Shown piece after piece: positions 1 to 8,896 of a stretch of 64,000 bases of DNA. The position numbers and the translations under genes were made by a program. Source of the stretch: Archangium sp. (lineage in GTDB: Bacteria > Myxococcota > Myxococcia > Myxococcales > Myxococcaceae); contig JAUXRX010000018.1 in NCBI GenBank assembly GCA_030681645.1, positions 310,001 through 374,000 on the forward strand. Reading direction: 5' to 3'. Below the pieces are notes generated by a model, which was given only the letters and a program-made list of their open reading frames with translations, was not told the DNA's origin and ran no database searches. Position 1 is the first letter of the stretch. Each line of letters begins with the position of its first letter.

Positions 1-1
1 G

Positions 2-1111
<1,110 letters not shown>

Positions 1112-1135
1112 AGCGCTCGGGCACGCTACTCTCCC

Positions 1136-1222
1136 GGTCGGTTGCTGTGATCTCCGTCGAGCCGCCGAGCCCACGAAGAAACAGCGCCCTCGGCGGCTCG
1201 ACGGCATCACAGCAACCGACCT
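1136..1222. repeat. Long near-perfect inverted repeat (about 33-bp arms)
   Basis: Arms 1136-1169 and 1189-1222 are reverse complements apart from a 1-2 base difference in the middle, with a 19-bp loop. No T-run follows, so it is not a standard intrinsic terminator, although its place between two same-strand genes suits a transcription barrier. The outer 15 bases of the right arm (1207-1221) recur at 42195-42209 just before nadE, so it belongs to a dispersed repeat family. Confidence 0.85.
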
Positions 1223-1240
1223 CAGGGATACGCTGGCCCG

Positions 1241-1834
1241 GTGAGCACCCCGCGAAGACCCACCGAAGAGCGACGCCAGCAGATCGCCGAGGCCGCGCTG
1301 CGCATCATCAGCGGCAAGGGCGTGCACCGCCTCACCGCGCAGGAGCTGGGCCGCGAGGTGGGCATCGCCGACGGCACCATCTTCCGCCACTTCAAGGACA
1401 AGGCGGAGATCGTCCGCGCCGCCATCGCGCACCTCGAGGGCGTGCTCTTCACCAACTTCCCCCCGGCCGCGGAAGATCCACTCGAGCGGCTGCAGAGCTT
1501 CTTCGAGGGCCGCCTCACCCTGGTGCAGCGCATGCCGTCGGTCTTCCTGGCCGCCTTCAGCGATCGCCTCGAGGAAGCCGCCGGCGAGGAGGCCGGGGTC
1601 GTTCGCTCGATCATCGAGCGCTCTCAGGCCTTCGTGCGCCAGTGCCTCGTCGAGGCCCAGGAGCGCGGCCAGATCGACCCCCGGCTCTCCCCTGAAGCCC
1701 TCACCCTGGTGGTGATCGGCACCCTCCAGGCGTCCGCCTTTGCTCACCGCAGGTCGGGTGGAAAGAGTAAGATGGACCCTCGCATCGCATGGCAAACCAT
1801 TGAAATCATGCTGACGTCGACCGCCAGAAAGTAG
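1241..1834 (+). CDS. TetR/AcrR-family transcriptional repressor
   Basis: A 197-residue one-component regulator, the usual TetR length. The N-terminal helix-turn-helix spans about residues 12-55 (LTAQELGREVGIADGTIFRH is typical TetR_N). The rest is a variable ligand-binding helical domain with no recognisable ligand signature. Translation begins at a GTG; no ATG is available close to the HTH. A perfect inverted-repeat operator starts 13 bp after its stop codon, ahead of the RND pump operon on the same strand. The likely role (inference) is repression of that operon, relieved by a substrate of the pump or monooxygenase. Confidence 0.93.
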   Translation: MSTPRRPTEERRQQIAEAALRIISGKGVHRLTAQELGREVGIADGTIFRHFKDKAEIVRAAIAHLEGVLFTNFPPAAEDPLERLQSFFEGRLTLVQRMPSVFLAAFSDRLEEAAGEEAGVVRSIIERSQAFVRQCLVEAQERGQIDPRLSPEALTLVVIGTLQASAFAHRRSGGKSKMDPRIAWQTIEIMLTSTARK

Positions 1835-1846
1835 ATTATCAATCGC

Positions 1847-1870
1847 GCTTGCAAGTAAGTACTTGCAAGC
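1847..1870. promoter_or_regulatory. Probable TetR-family operator
   Basis: Perfect inverted repeat with 10-bp arms (GCTTGCAAGT and ACTTGCAAGC) around a 4-bp spacer, 24 bp in all, typical of TetR-family operators. It lies between the TetR gene and the first gene of the efflux operon and overlaps the proposed -35 element and spacer, so binding should block RNA polymerase. Confidence 0.85.
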
Positions 1871-1877
1871 CTACAAA
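1849..1877 (+). promoter_or_regulatory. Probable sigma-70-type promoter of the efflux operon
   Basis: TTGCAA (1849-1854), 17 bp, then TACAAA (1872-1877). Both hexamers match the housekeeping consensus at four of six positions and the spacing is ideal. The promoter is embedded in the operator at 1847-1870. Transcription would begin near 1884, giving a leader of about 20 nt before the ATG at 1906. Confidence 0.6.
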
Positions 1878-1905
1878 TGCGGGGTCCCTCGAAAAGGAAC
1901 CCGCC

Positions 1906-2334
1906 ATGTCGCTTCCCCCCCGCTTCCCCCTCCTCGCCATCGCAGCCGCGCTGGGCCTGGGCGCCTGTGCCGGCGTGTCCAAAGGCGTCGCCCCGGCTGC
2001 GCCGTCTGCCGTGGCGCTCGACTGGCCCACGAGCGGCAAGGCGCTGGACCACGTCGACGCGTTTCAGAACGCGGCGGTCAAGGTGGGGTTGATCTCGTTG
2101 CAGGGAGGGGCGCGCATGCCCGAGCACGCCTCGCCGTTGCCGGTGCTGCTCACCGCGGCCTCGGGGCGGGGCACGGTGACGACCGCGACCGGCTCGTACG
2201 CGCTCGACCCGGGCCACGCCGTCTTCCTCCCTGGCGGGGAGCGGCACGCGGTGCTCGCCGAGCAAGGCGAGGTGCTGCGGATCGCGGTGGTGGCGATCAA
2301 GGGCGGGGCGCCGGCGGCACCCCACGGGCACTGA
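1906..2334 (+). CDS. Cupin-like lipoprotein, first gene of the efflux operon
   Basis: 142 residues. The ATG at 1906 is chosen because it follows an AAGGAA ribosome site and opens a lipoprotein signal peptide ending LGAC; an earlier in-frame start would lie inside the operator. The mature part has the feel of a small single-domain cupin: PEHASPLPVLLTAASGRG, then a turn, then LDPGHAVFLPGGERHAV, resembling the second cupin motif. Cupins of this type bind a metal or small ligand. Attached to a membrane, it could sense or shield a pump substrate; that is inference. It ends 3 bp before the TolC-type gene. Confidence 0.7.
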   Translation: MSLPPRFPLLAIAAALGLGACAGVSKGVAPAAPSAVALDWPTSGKALDHVDAFQNAAVKVGLISLQGGARMPEHASPLPVLLTAASGRGTVTTATGSYALDPGHAVFLPGGERHAVLAEQGEVLRIAVVAIKGGAPAAPHGH

Positions 2335-2337
2335 GCG

Positions 2338-3687
2338 ATGCGCGCCCCGGGCCTGCTGTGGTTGGTGATGACGGTGTCGACCGCCGGGCTGGCTGCAGAG
2401 CCGGTGCGCCTCGACGTCGCCCAGGCGCTCGCGCGCGCGGCCGCGCACAGCCCGAGCCTGGCGATGCGGAGGGCGGCGGTGGAAGCGGCGGATCATCGCG
2501 TCAGCGCCAGCACGGCGCGGCTGCTGCCCCGCCTGTCGCTCAACGTCCGCTACACGCGCCTGAGCTACGTGCAGCCCGGGGAGATCACGCTTCCCTTCAG
2601 CCTGCCCAATCAGCCCCCGCCTGATCCCATTCGCCTGGGGGAGGTGATCCGCGACCAGTTCGCGTCCAACGTGGTGCTCGAGCAGCCGCTCTTCACCGGG
2701 CTCACGCTGCTCAACACCCGCGAGGCGGCGCGGCACGGGCAGGAGGCTTCCACCGCGCAGCTGCAGCAGGAACAGCAGGACCTCGCCCTGCGCACCGAGG
2801 AGGCCTACTTCGGCCTGTACCGCGCGCGGCAGCTGCTCGAGGTGACCGAGCAGTCGATGAAGGCGCTCACCGCGCACCTCGAGCGGCTCGAGCGTCTGGC
2901 CCGCGAAGGCGCCACCACGCCGCTCGACGTCAGCCGCACCCGCACCCGCCTGGCCGGCACGCGCGTGCAGCAGCTCCAGGCGCGCGCCGCCGAGGCGGTG
3001 GCGCAGCAGGCCCTGCTCACCCTGCTGGGCCTCGACGCCGACGTGGTGCTCGAGCTCACCCAGGATCTCGAGCGCCTGCCTCCTCCCGCCGAGGGCGATC
3101 TCCAGGCGCAGGCGAGCACGCGGCCCGATCTCCAGGCGGCGCGCGCGCTCGCCGCGTCGAGGGAAGCACAGGCCCGGGCCGCGGGCGGTGGGCTGTGGCC
3201 GCAGGTGGCCCTGCGCGCGGCGGCGCAGTTCGACAGCCCCAACCAGCGCTACTTCCCCCTGCGCAACGAGTTCAACCCCAGCTGGGACGCGTCGGTGATC
3301 CTCTCGTGGACGGCGTGGGACTGGCTCGCCACCTGGCACACCCAGCGCGCCGCCCAGCTCGACGCGCTCGGCGCCCGCCACGCCGTCGCCCAACTCGAAG
3401 ATGGCGTGCGCACCGAGGTCGAGCGCAGGCGCCTCGAGGCCTCGACCGCGGTGGAGCGCAGGCAGGCCTCGCGCGAGGCGGTGGACGTGGCCGAGCAGTC
3501 GCTCCAGCGCGCGCAGCGGCTGTGTGACGCGGGACAGGCGGCGTGCATCGGCGTGCTCGACGCCGAAGCCGAGCTGACGCGCCTGCGCGCCGAGTGGGTG
3601 CAGTCCCGAATCGATCTCCGGCTGGCGGCCAGCCAGCTGCGCCGCGCCGTCGGCACCCTGTCGCTCACACCTGAAGGCACGCCATGA
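2338..3687 (+). CDS. TolC-family outer-membrane efflux channel
   Basis: 449 residues with a cleavable signal peptide ending near GLAA (residues 1-20). Two homologous OEP halves with long Ala/Gln/Glu/Arg-rich alpha-helical stretches (about 140-220 and 350-430), as expected for the periplasmic coiled-coil barrel, separated by short beta strands of the outer-membrane barrel. It should form the exit duct of a tripartite pump with the next two gene products. Its last 4 bases overlap the adaptor gene (ATGA). Confidence 0.92.
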   Translation: MRAPGLLWLVMTVSTAGLAAEPVRLDVAQALARAAAHSPSLAMRRAAVEAADHRVSASTARLLPRLSLNVRYTRLSYVQPGEITLPFSLPNQPPPDPIRLGEVIRDQFASNVVLEQPLFTGLTLLNTREAARHGQEASTAQLQQEQQDLALRTEEAYFGLYRARQLLEVTEQSMKALTAHLERLERLAREGATTPLDVSRTRTRLAGTRVQQLQARAAEAVAQQALLTLLGLDADVVLELTQDLERLPPPAEGDLQAQASTRPDLQAARALAASREAQARAAGGGLWPQVALRAAAQFDSPNQRYFPLRNEFNPSWDASVILSWTAWDWLATWHTQRAAQLDALGARHAVAQLEDGVRTEVERRRLEASTAVERRQASREAVDVAEQSLQRAQRLCDAGQAACIGVLDAEAELTRLRAEWVQSRIDLRLAASQLRRAVGTLSLTPEGTP

Positions 3688-4844
3688 ACTCCTCACCTCT
3701 GCTGTGGGCCGCTCCCCTCGTCTTCTTCGCAACCTGCGCCAAACCGCCGCCGACCGCGGCGCCGCCCCGGGCGGTGCGGGTCGCCACCGTCACCCTGCGC
3801 CCGGTGGCCCAGTCCGCGCGCTATTCCGGGGTGCTCGAGTCGCGGGCGCAGCTCGACCTCGCCTTCCGGGTGCCCGGCCGGGTGGCCAGCGTGGGCCAGG
3901 TGAGGTTGTCCGGCGCGATAGGCCCCTCGAGTGGCGCGACGACCCGGGCCCTGCAGGAAGGCGACGTGGTGAAGGCGGGCGACGTGCTGGCCACCCTCGA
4001 CCTCGACGATCTCCGCCGCCAGCGCAGCGCCTCGGCCGCCGGCGCCGCGAGCACCGCCGCGCAGGTCCGCACCGCCCGCACCTCCCTGGCCCAGGCCGAG
4101 CGGGAGGTGGCGCGCGCCCGCAAGGTGTTCGCCAACGGCGATCTCGCCCAGGCCGAGCTCGATCGCGCCGAGGCCGCCTTCGCCGCGGCCGGTTCGTCGC
4201 TGGCTTCCATCGAGGCCCAGCACCAGTCGCGCATCTCCCAGCTGGCCTTGAGTCAGAGCTCGCTGACCGACGCCACGCTGCGCAGCCCCATCGACGGGGT
4301 GGTGTCCCGCAAGAACGTCGACCCGGGCGAGCTGGTGCCCCCCAACGTCCCCGTCTTCTCCGTCGTGGACGTGTCCGAGCTGCGGGTGGTGTTCGGCGTG
4401 CCCGACACCCGCGTCAACCTGGTGCGGCTGGGTGCGCCGGTGACGGTGGTGGTCGAGGCGCTGCCCGGCCGGCGGCTGCCAGCGACGGTCTCCAAGGTGG
4501 CGCCCACCGCTGATCCCGCGCTGCGCACCTACGCCGTCGAGCTGCGGCTGGAAGGGACCAGCGAGCTGCGCCCGGGCATGACGGCCACCGCCCTGCTGGG
4601 TGACGAAGGGCAGCAAGACGCCCCGGTGCTCCCCCTGTCCGCGGTGGTGCGGCACCCCGACGGTGCGGGCTACGTCGTCTTCGGCCTCAAGTCCGACTCG
4701 ACGGTGGAGCTGCTGCCCATCGAGGTGGCGGACCTGCTGGAGAACGACGTGGTGGTGGCCTCGGGGCTCACCGCCGGCAGCCGGGTGGTGGTGGACGGGG
4801 CCCAGTTCCTCCGCGCCGGAGAACGGGTCGGGGTGGTGCCGTGA
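3684..4844 (+). CDS. RND efflux periplasmic adaptor (HlyD/AcrA family)
   Basis: 386 residues. The N-terminus looks like a lipoprotein signal peptide (FATC, Cys near residue 18), as in AcrA. Order: first half of the lipoyl/barrel-sandwich domain (about 40-105), an Ala-rich coiled-coil hairpin (about 110-185), then the second lipoyl half with RSPIDGVVSRKNVDPGELV near 205-223 and a beta-barrel/membrane-proximal domain. It links the inner-membrane pump to the TolC-type channel. Start and stop both overlap neighbours by 4 bp, which implies coupled translation. Confidence 0.93.
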   Translation: MNSSPLLWAAPLVFFATCAKPPPTAAPPRAVRVATVTLRPVAQSARYSGVLESRAQLDLAFRVPGRVASVGQVRLSGAIGPSSGATTRALQEGDVVKAGDVLATLDLDDLRRQRSASAAGAASTAAQVRTARTSLAQAEREVARARKVFANGDLAQAELDRAEAAFAAAGSSLASIEAQHQSRISQLALSQSSLTDATLRSPIDGVVSRKNVDPGELVPPNVPVFSVVDVSELRVVFGVPDTRVNLVRLGAPVTVVVEALPGRRLPATVSKVAPTADPALRTYAVELRLEGTSELRPGMTATALLGDEGQQDAPVLPLSAVVRHPDGAGYVVFGLKSDSTVELLPIEVADLLENDVVVASGLTAGSRVVVDGAQFLRAGERVGVVP

Positions 4845-7800
4845 ACCTCGCCCGGGTGTTCGCCGAGAAGCCGCAGATCGGCTGGGTCGCCATGGTGGGC
4901 GTGCTCATCTGGGGCGGCGTCTCGTACGTGAAGATGCCGCAGCGCAAGGACCCGGAGATCAAGATCAAGACCGCGGTCGTCAGCACCCTCTGGCCGGGCG
5001 CCAGCGCGGAGGACGTGGAGAAGCTCGTCACCCGCCCCGTGGAACAGGTGGCGGGCCAGGTGGCCCACGTCGACGTCATCACCTCGACCTCGCGCGCGGG
5101 CCGCTCCACCGTCTTCGTCACGCTCGAAGACTCGGTGCGCCCGGGCAAGGTGGACCCGGTCTGGGAAGACCTGCGCGCGCGCCTGGACACCTTGAAGGGG
5201 CTGCCCACCACCGCGCAGCGCCCGCTGCTCAACTCTCACTTCGGCGACACCGCCACGCTGGTCTTCAGCCTGGCCAGCCCCCCGGCCAACCCGGTCGAGG
5301 TGTCGCTGCGGGCCGATCTGCTGCGGCGCGCCCTGCAACCGCGCCGCGCGCTCGCCACCGCCCCCGGCGACCGGCAGAGCACCATCATCATCTTCCCCGA
5401 TGGAGTGGAGCCGGCACGCGTGGCCGCGGCCGCCGCGCAGTACGCCGCGAGGGGCCGGGCGAGCGGGGCGCTGGACGACGCCGCCATCCTCTCGGGCGCG
5501 CGCTTCGTCGCCATCGACTTCACCCCGCGGGACGAGGCGGCGCTGGTGGCGCTCGATGACGACTTCCGGCGCGAAGTGGTCGGCCCCGATCAGCCCCACC
5601 CCGACGTGTGGGGGCCGGTGCGCGTGGGCCCGCTGGACACCCTGGAGGCCCGCCTCGGAGCGGTGGCGCCGGACAAGTACAGCTATCGCGAGCTCGACGA
5701 GGCCGCGCGGCTGGCCCGCGACGAGCTCGCCCGCATCCCCGGCGTGGGCCGGGTCGAGCTGCACGGCGTGGTGCCGGAGCGCGTCTCGCTGCTCTTCTCT
5801 CAGGAGCGCCTGGCGGCCCTGGGCGTCAACCCCCGGCAGATCGCGCAGGCGCTCAAGAGCCGCAACGCCGCGCTGCCGGGCGGCACCCTCAACACCGGGC
5901 AGCAGCTGCTGCTGGTCGACCCGGGCGCGAACTTCGACGACGCGAAGGAGATCCTCGACACGGTGGTGGCCAACACCGCCGACGGCAAGCCCGTGTACGT
6001 GCGCGACGTGGCAGAGGTGCGGCGCACCTACGATCCATCCTCCGACACCACCTGGCTGGCGTGGCGCGGGCCGGACGGCGATTGGCGGCGGACCCGCTCG
6101 GTGGCGGTAGCGGTGCAGGCGCGGTCTGGCGTGCAGGTGACGGCGCTGGGGACCGAGCTCGACGCGGCGCTCTCGGGCCTGCGGGGGCGCCTGCCCTCGG
6201 ACCTGGAGGTGGTGCACACCACCGATCAACCCGAGCTGGTGCACGACAAGATCTCCGAGTTCATGCGCAGCCTGCTGGAGGCGGTGGCCATCGTCATCGG
6301 CGTCGCGCTCATCTTCATGGAGCGCCGCAGCGCGATCCTGGTGGCGGCCAGCATTCCCCTGACGCTGGCGATGACCTTCGGCGCCATGCGGCTGCTGGGC
6401 ATCGATCTGCAGCAGGTGTCGATCGCTTCGTTGATCATCGCGCTGGGCCTGCTGGTGGACGACCCGGTGGTGGCCAGCGACGCCATCAACCGGGAGATCG
6501 CCGCCGGGGTGCCCCGGGTACGCGCGGCGTGGCAGGGCCCCACGAAGCTGGCCAAGGCGATCCTCTTCGCCACCATCACCAACGTGGTGGCCTTCGCCCC
6601 CCTGCTGTTGATCGAAGGCAGCATGGGCGAGTTCATCTACTCGCTGCCGGTGGTGGTGACCGTCGCGCTGTTCTCCAGCCGCATCGTGTCGATGACCTTC
6701 ATGCCGCTGCTGGGCCGCTACCTGCTGCGCGGGCAGAAGGGCTACGAGGCCGCGCTGGAAGGCGGGGGCCGCTCGGCGGAGCTGGCGCGCAAGTACAACG
6801 CCGTCACCACCTGGATGCTGGAGCACAAGCGGCTGAGCTTTGCGGGCTTCGGCATCTTCCTGGTGGTGGGGCTGGCGCCGGTGACCCTGGTGAAGACGCA
6901 CTTCTTCCCCGAGGAGTCGATGAACCGCTTCTACGTGCACGTGCGGCTGCCCGAGGGGTCTGATCAGCGCGCCACCCAGAAGATCGCCGACGAGGCGCGT
7001 GAGCTGCTGCTGGCGAAGGAAGGCGACGAGCTCGAGCGGCTCACCCTCTTCGTGGGCGACGGCGGGCCGCGGTGGTGGAGCAACGTCGCGCCCGAGCCAC
7101 GCAACCCCGCCTACGCGTTGTTCATCGTGCAGACGCGCGACGATCGAAAGACGCGCGAGCTGATCCGCCGCACGCAGGATCTCCTCACCGGCTCGATCGC
7201 GGGGGCCCGCTTCGAGGCGTTCTATTTGTCGTCCGGTGCGCCGGCCACCATCCCGGTGGAGGTGCGGCTGAGCGGGCCCGACATCGCCACGCTCAAGGGG
7301 CTGGCCGAGCAGACCCGCCGGGTGCTGCGGGGTATCCCCTCGACGGGGGACGTCACCGACGACTGGGGCGCGGAATCGCCCAGCCTCAAGGTGACCATCG
7401 ACGACGTGCGCGCCAACCGCGCCGGCATCACCCGCGAAGACGTGGCGTCCGCGTCGATGCTCGCGCTGTCCGGGCAGACGGTGACCCAGCTGCGCGACGA
7501 CGATCGGCTCATCGACGTGAACCTGCGGCTGCGGCCCAGCGAGCGCACCAACGCCACCAGCCTGCGCGAGCTGTCGGTGTGGGGCTCGCGCACCAACCGC
7601 GCGGTGCCGCTGGAGCAGGTGGGGGTGGTGCAGCTCGACCACCAGCCGCAGAAGATCGTCCGCTACCGCCAGGAGCGCACCATCACCGTGGGCGCGCTGC
7701 CCCGGCCCGGCGAGCTGCCCTCGGTGCTCTTCAAGGACGCGCGCCAGCAGCTGTCCACCCTCGAGCTGCCCCCGGGCTACCGGCTCAGCTACGGCGGCGA

Positions 7801-8413
7801 GTACGAGCAGCAGGCGCGCGCCTTCGGGCACGTGCGCATCGCCCTGGTGGTCTCGGTGCTGCTCATCTTCCTGGTGCTGGTGTGGCAGTTCGAGAGCGTG
7901 TTCAAGCCGATGATCGTCTTCGCGGCGATCCCCTTCGGGCTGGTGGGCGCGGTGCTGGGGCTGGTGCTGACCAACACCCGCTTCGGCTTCATGGCCTTCC
8001 TCGGGGTGGCCAGCCTCATCGGCGTGATCGTCAGCCACATCATCGTGCTCTTCGACTTCATCGAGGAGTCACGCGAGCATGGCGTGCCGTTGCACCGCGC
8101 GGTCATCGACGCGGGGCTGGTGCGCCTGCGGCCGGTGCTGGTGACCGTGCTGGCCACGGTGGGCGGCCTGATCCCCCTCGCGATCGAGGGCGGGCCCAAG
8201 TGGCAGCAGCTCGTCTACGTGCAGATCGGCGGGCTGTTGCTGGCCACGCTGGTCACCAAGGGCGTGGTGCCGCTGCTCTACGTGGTGCTGGTGGAAGAGC
8301 TGAAGTGGATCCCCTGGGAGCCCACGCGCGATCCCGATGAGCCGCGGGCTCCGCTCGTGGTGGTGGCCCCGGACGTCGCAGGGCCCCCTGCAGAGGAGCT
8401 CGGTCATGGGTGA
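4841..8413 (+). CDS. RND-family efflux permease (AcrB/HAE-like)
   Basis: 1190 residues, a proton-driven inner-membrane pump. TM1 is near residues 11-28; two clusters of TM helices (about 475-620 and 985-1150) flank two large periplasmic porter/docking regions. The paired aspartates of the proton relay are present in LGLLVDDPVV (about residues 540-549). It is 130-150 residues longer than AcrB; much of the extra length is in the first periplasmic loop (about 180-260). The GTG start overlaps the adaptor stop (GTGA) and its own stop overlaps the next gene by 8 bp. Substrate unknown; the monooxygenase and cytochromes downstream suggest an organic, perhaps aromatic, compound (inference). Confidence 0.95.
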   Translation: MNLARVFAEKPQIGWVAMVGVLIWGGVSYVKMPQRKDPEIKIKTAVVSTLWPGASAEDVEKLVTRPVEQVAGQVAHVDVITSTSRAGRSTVFVTLEDSVRPGKVDPVWEDLRARLDTLKGLPTTAQRPLLNSHFGDTATLVFSLASPPANPVEVSLRADLLRRALQPRRALATAPGDRQSTIIIFPDGVEPARVAAAAAQYAARGRASGALDDAAILSGARFVAIDFTPRDEAALVALDDDFRREVVGPDQPHPDVWGPVRVGPLDTLEARLGAVAPDKYSYRELDEAARLARDELARIPGVGRVELHGVVPERVSLLFSQERLAALGVNPRQIAQALKSRNAALPGGTLNTGQQLLLVDPGANFDDAKEILDTVVANTADGKPVYVRDVAEVRRTYDPSSDTTWLAWRGPDGDWRRTRSVAVAVQARSGVQVTALGTELDAALSGLRGRLPSDLEVVHTTDQPELVHDKISEFMRSLLEAVAIVIGVALIFMERRSAILVAASIPLTLAMTFGAMRLLGIDLQQVSIASLIIALGLLVDDPVVASDAINREIAAGVPRVRAAWQGPTKLAKAILFATITNVVAFAPLLLIEGSMGEFIYSLPVVVTVALFSSRIVSMTFMPLLGRYLLRGQKGYEAALEGGGRSAELARKYNAVTTWMLEHKRLSFAGFGIFLVVGLAPVTLVKTHFFPEESMNRFYVHVRLPEGSDQRATQKIADEARELLLAKEGDELERLTLFVGDGGPRWWSNVAPEPRNPAYALFIVQTRDDRKTRELIRRTQDLLTGSIAGARFEAFYLSSGAPATIPVEVRLSGPDIATLKGLAEQTRRVLRGIPSTGDVTDDWGAESPSLKVTIDDVRANRAGITREDVASASMLALSGQTVTQLRDDDRLIDVNLRLRPSERTNATSLRELSVWGSRTNRAVPLEQVGVVQLDHQPQKIVRYRQERTITVGALPRPGELPSVLFKDARQQLSTLELPPGYRLSYGGEYEQQARAFGHVRIALVVSVLLIFLVLVWQFESVFKPMIVFAAIPFGLVGAVLGLVLTNTRFGFMAFLGVASLIGVIVSHIIVLFDFIEESREHGVPLHRAVIDAGLVRLRPVLVTVLATVGGLIPLAIEGGPKWQQLVYVQIGGLLLATLVTKGVVPLLYVVLVEELKWIPWEPTRDPDEPRAPLVVVAPDVAGPPAEELGHG

Positions 8414-8660
8414 GCAGGCGCTGGTGATCACCGGGAAGACCCGCGTCTCGGACATCGTGGAGCGCTACGGGGACCTCTCCGGGGTGATGGAGGTGCTGGG
8501 GCTCAAGCTGGTCGGCAGCGTGTCCCTGCGCCGCCAGTTGACGAAGTTCCTCACCGTGGAGCGCGCGGCCGGAGTGCAGGGAGTGCCGCTGGACCGGTTC
8601 CTGGTGCTGATCCAGGTGGCCATCGCCCAGCGGGTACGGAAACCCGGGAGTCAGTCATGA
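8406..8660 (+). CDS. Small DUF1858-like protein, tandem copy 1
   Basis: 84 residues from the ATG at 8406, which overlaps the pump stop by 8 bp. It resembles the DUF1858/ScdA_N fold: a strand (ALVITGKTRVSDIVERYGD), a helix, then a helix that starts TVERAA and continues GVPLDRFLVLI. The Cys pair found in many family members is absent; LVGSVSLRR stands at that point. It closely matches the next protein, so the two arose by tandem duplication. Role unknown; family members occur beside redox and heme/iron proteins. Confidence 0.7.
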   Translation: MGEQALVITGKTRVSDIVERYGDLSGVMEVLGLKLVGSVSLRRQLTKFLTVERAAGVQGVPLDRFLVLIQVAIAQRVRKPGSQS

Positions 8661-8896
8661 GTGAAGGACCGTTGATCGTCACGAAGGACACGCGGGTCTC
8701 GGAGATCCTCGAGCGCTACGGCGACATCGCCGAGGTGATGGAGGTCTTCGGCGTCAGGCGCGTCGGCCCGCTGTCCCTGCGCCGGTTCCTGGGGAAGTTC
8801 CTCACGGTCGAGCGCGCGGCGAAGGTGCACGGCGTGCCGCTCGAGCAGTTCCTCAAGCTCCTCCAGGTGGCCATCGCGCGCCAGGAGGGCCGATGA
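8657..8896 (+). CDS. Small DUF1858-like protein, tandem copy 2
   Basis: 79 residues, overlapping copy 1 by ATGA and the monooxygenase gene by another ATGA. Same layout as copy 1: TRVSEILERYGD, a variable helix, then KFLTVERAAKVHGVPLEQF. No cysteine at all, so it cannot be a thiol or Fe-S protein on its own. Two adjacent, translationally coupled copies suggest a heterodimer (inference). Its place between the pump and the flavoprotein may mean it tethers or regulates one of them; nothing in the sequence proves that. Confidence 0.72.
   Translation: MSEGPLIVTKDTRVSEILERYGDIAEVMEVFGVRRVGPLSLRRFLGKFLTVERAAKVHGVPLEQFLKLLQVAIARQEGR

Noticed and set aside
4670..8038. Very long open frame (1122 codons) on the minus strand
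   Set aside because: It is the shadow of the RND pump gene; high GC keeps antisense frames open. The plus strand has the clear RND motifs and coupled starts. The same holds for 1744-3732, 33033-35573 and 34969-36399.
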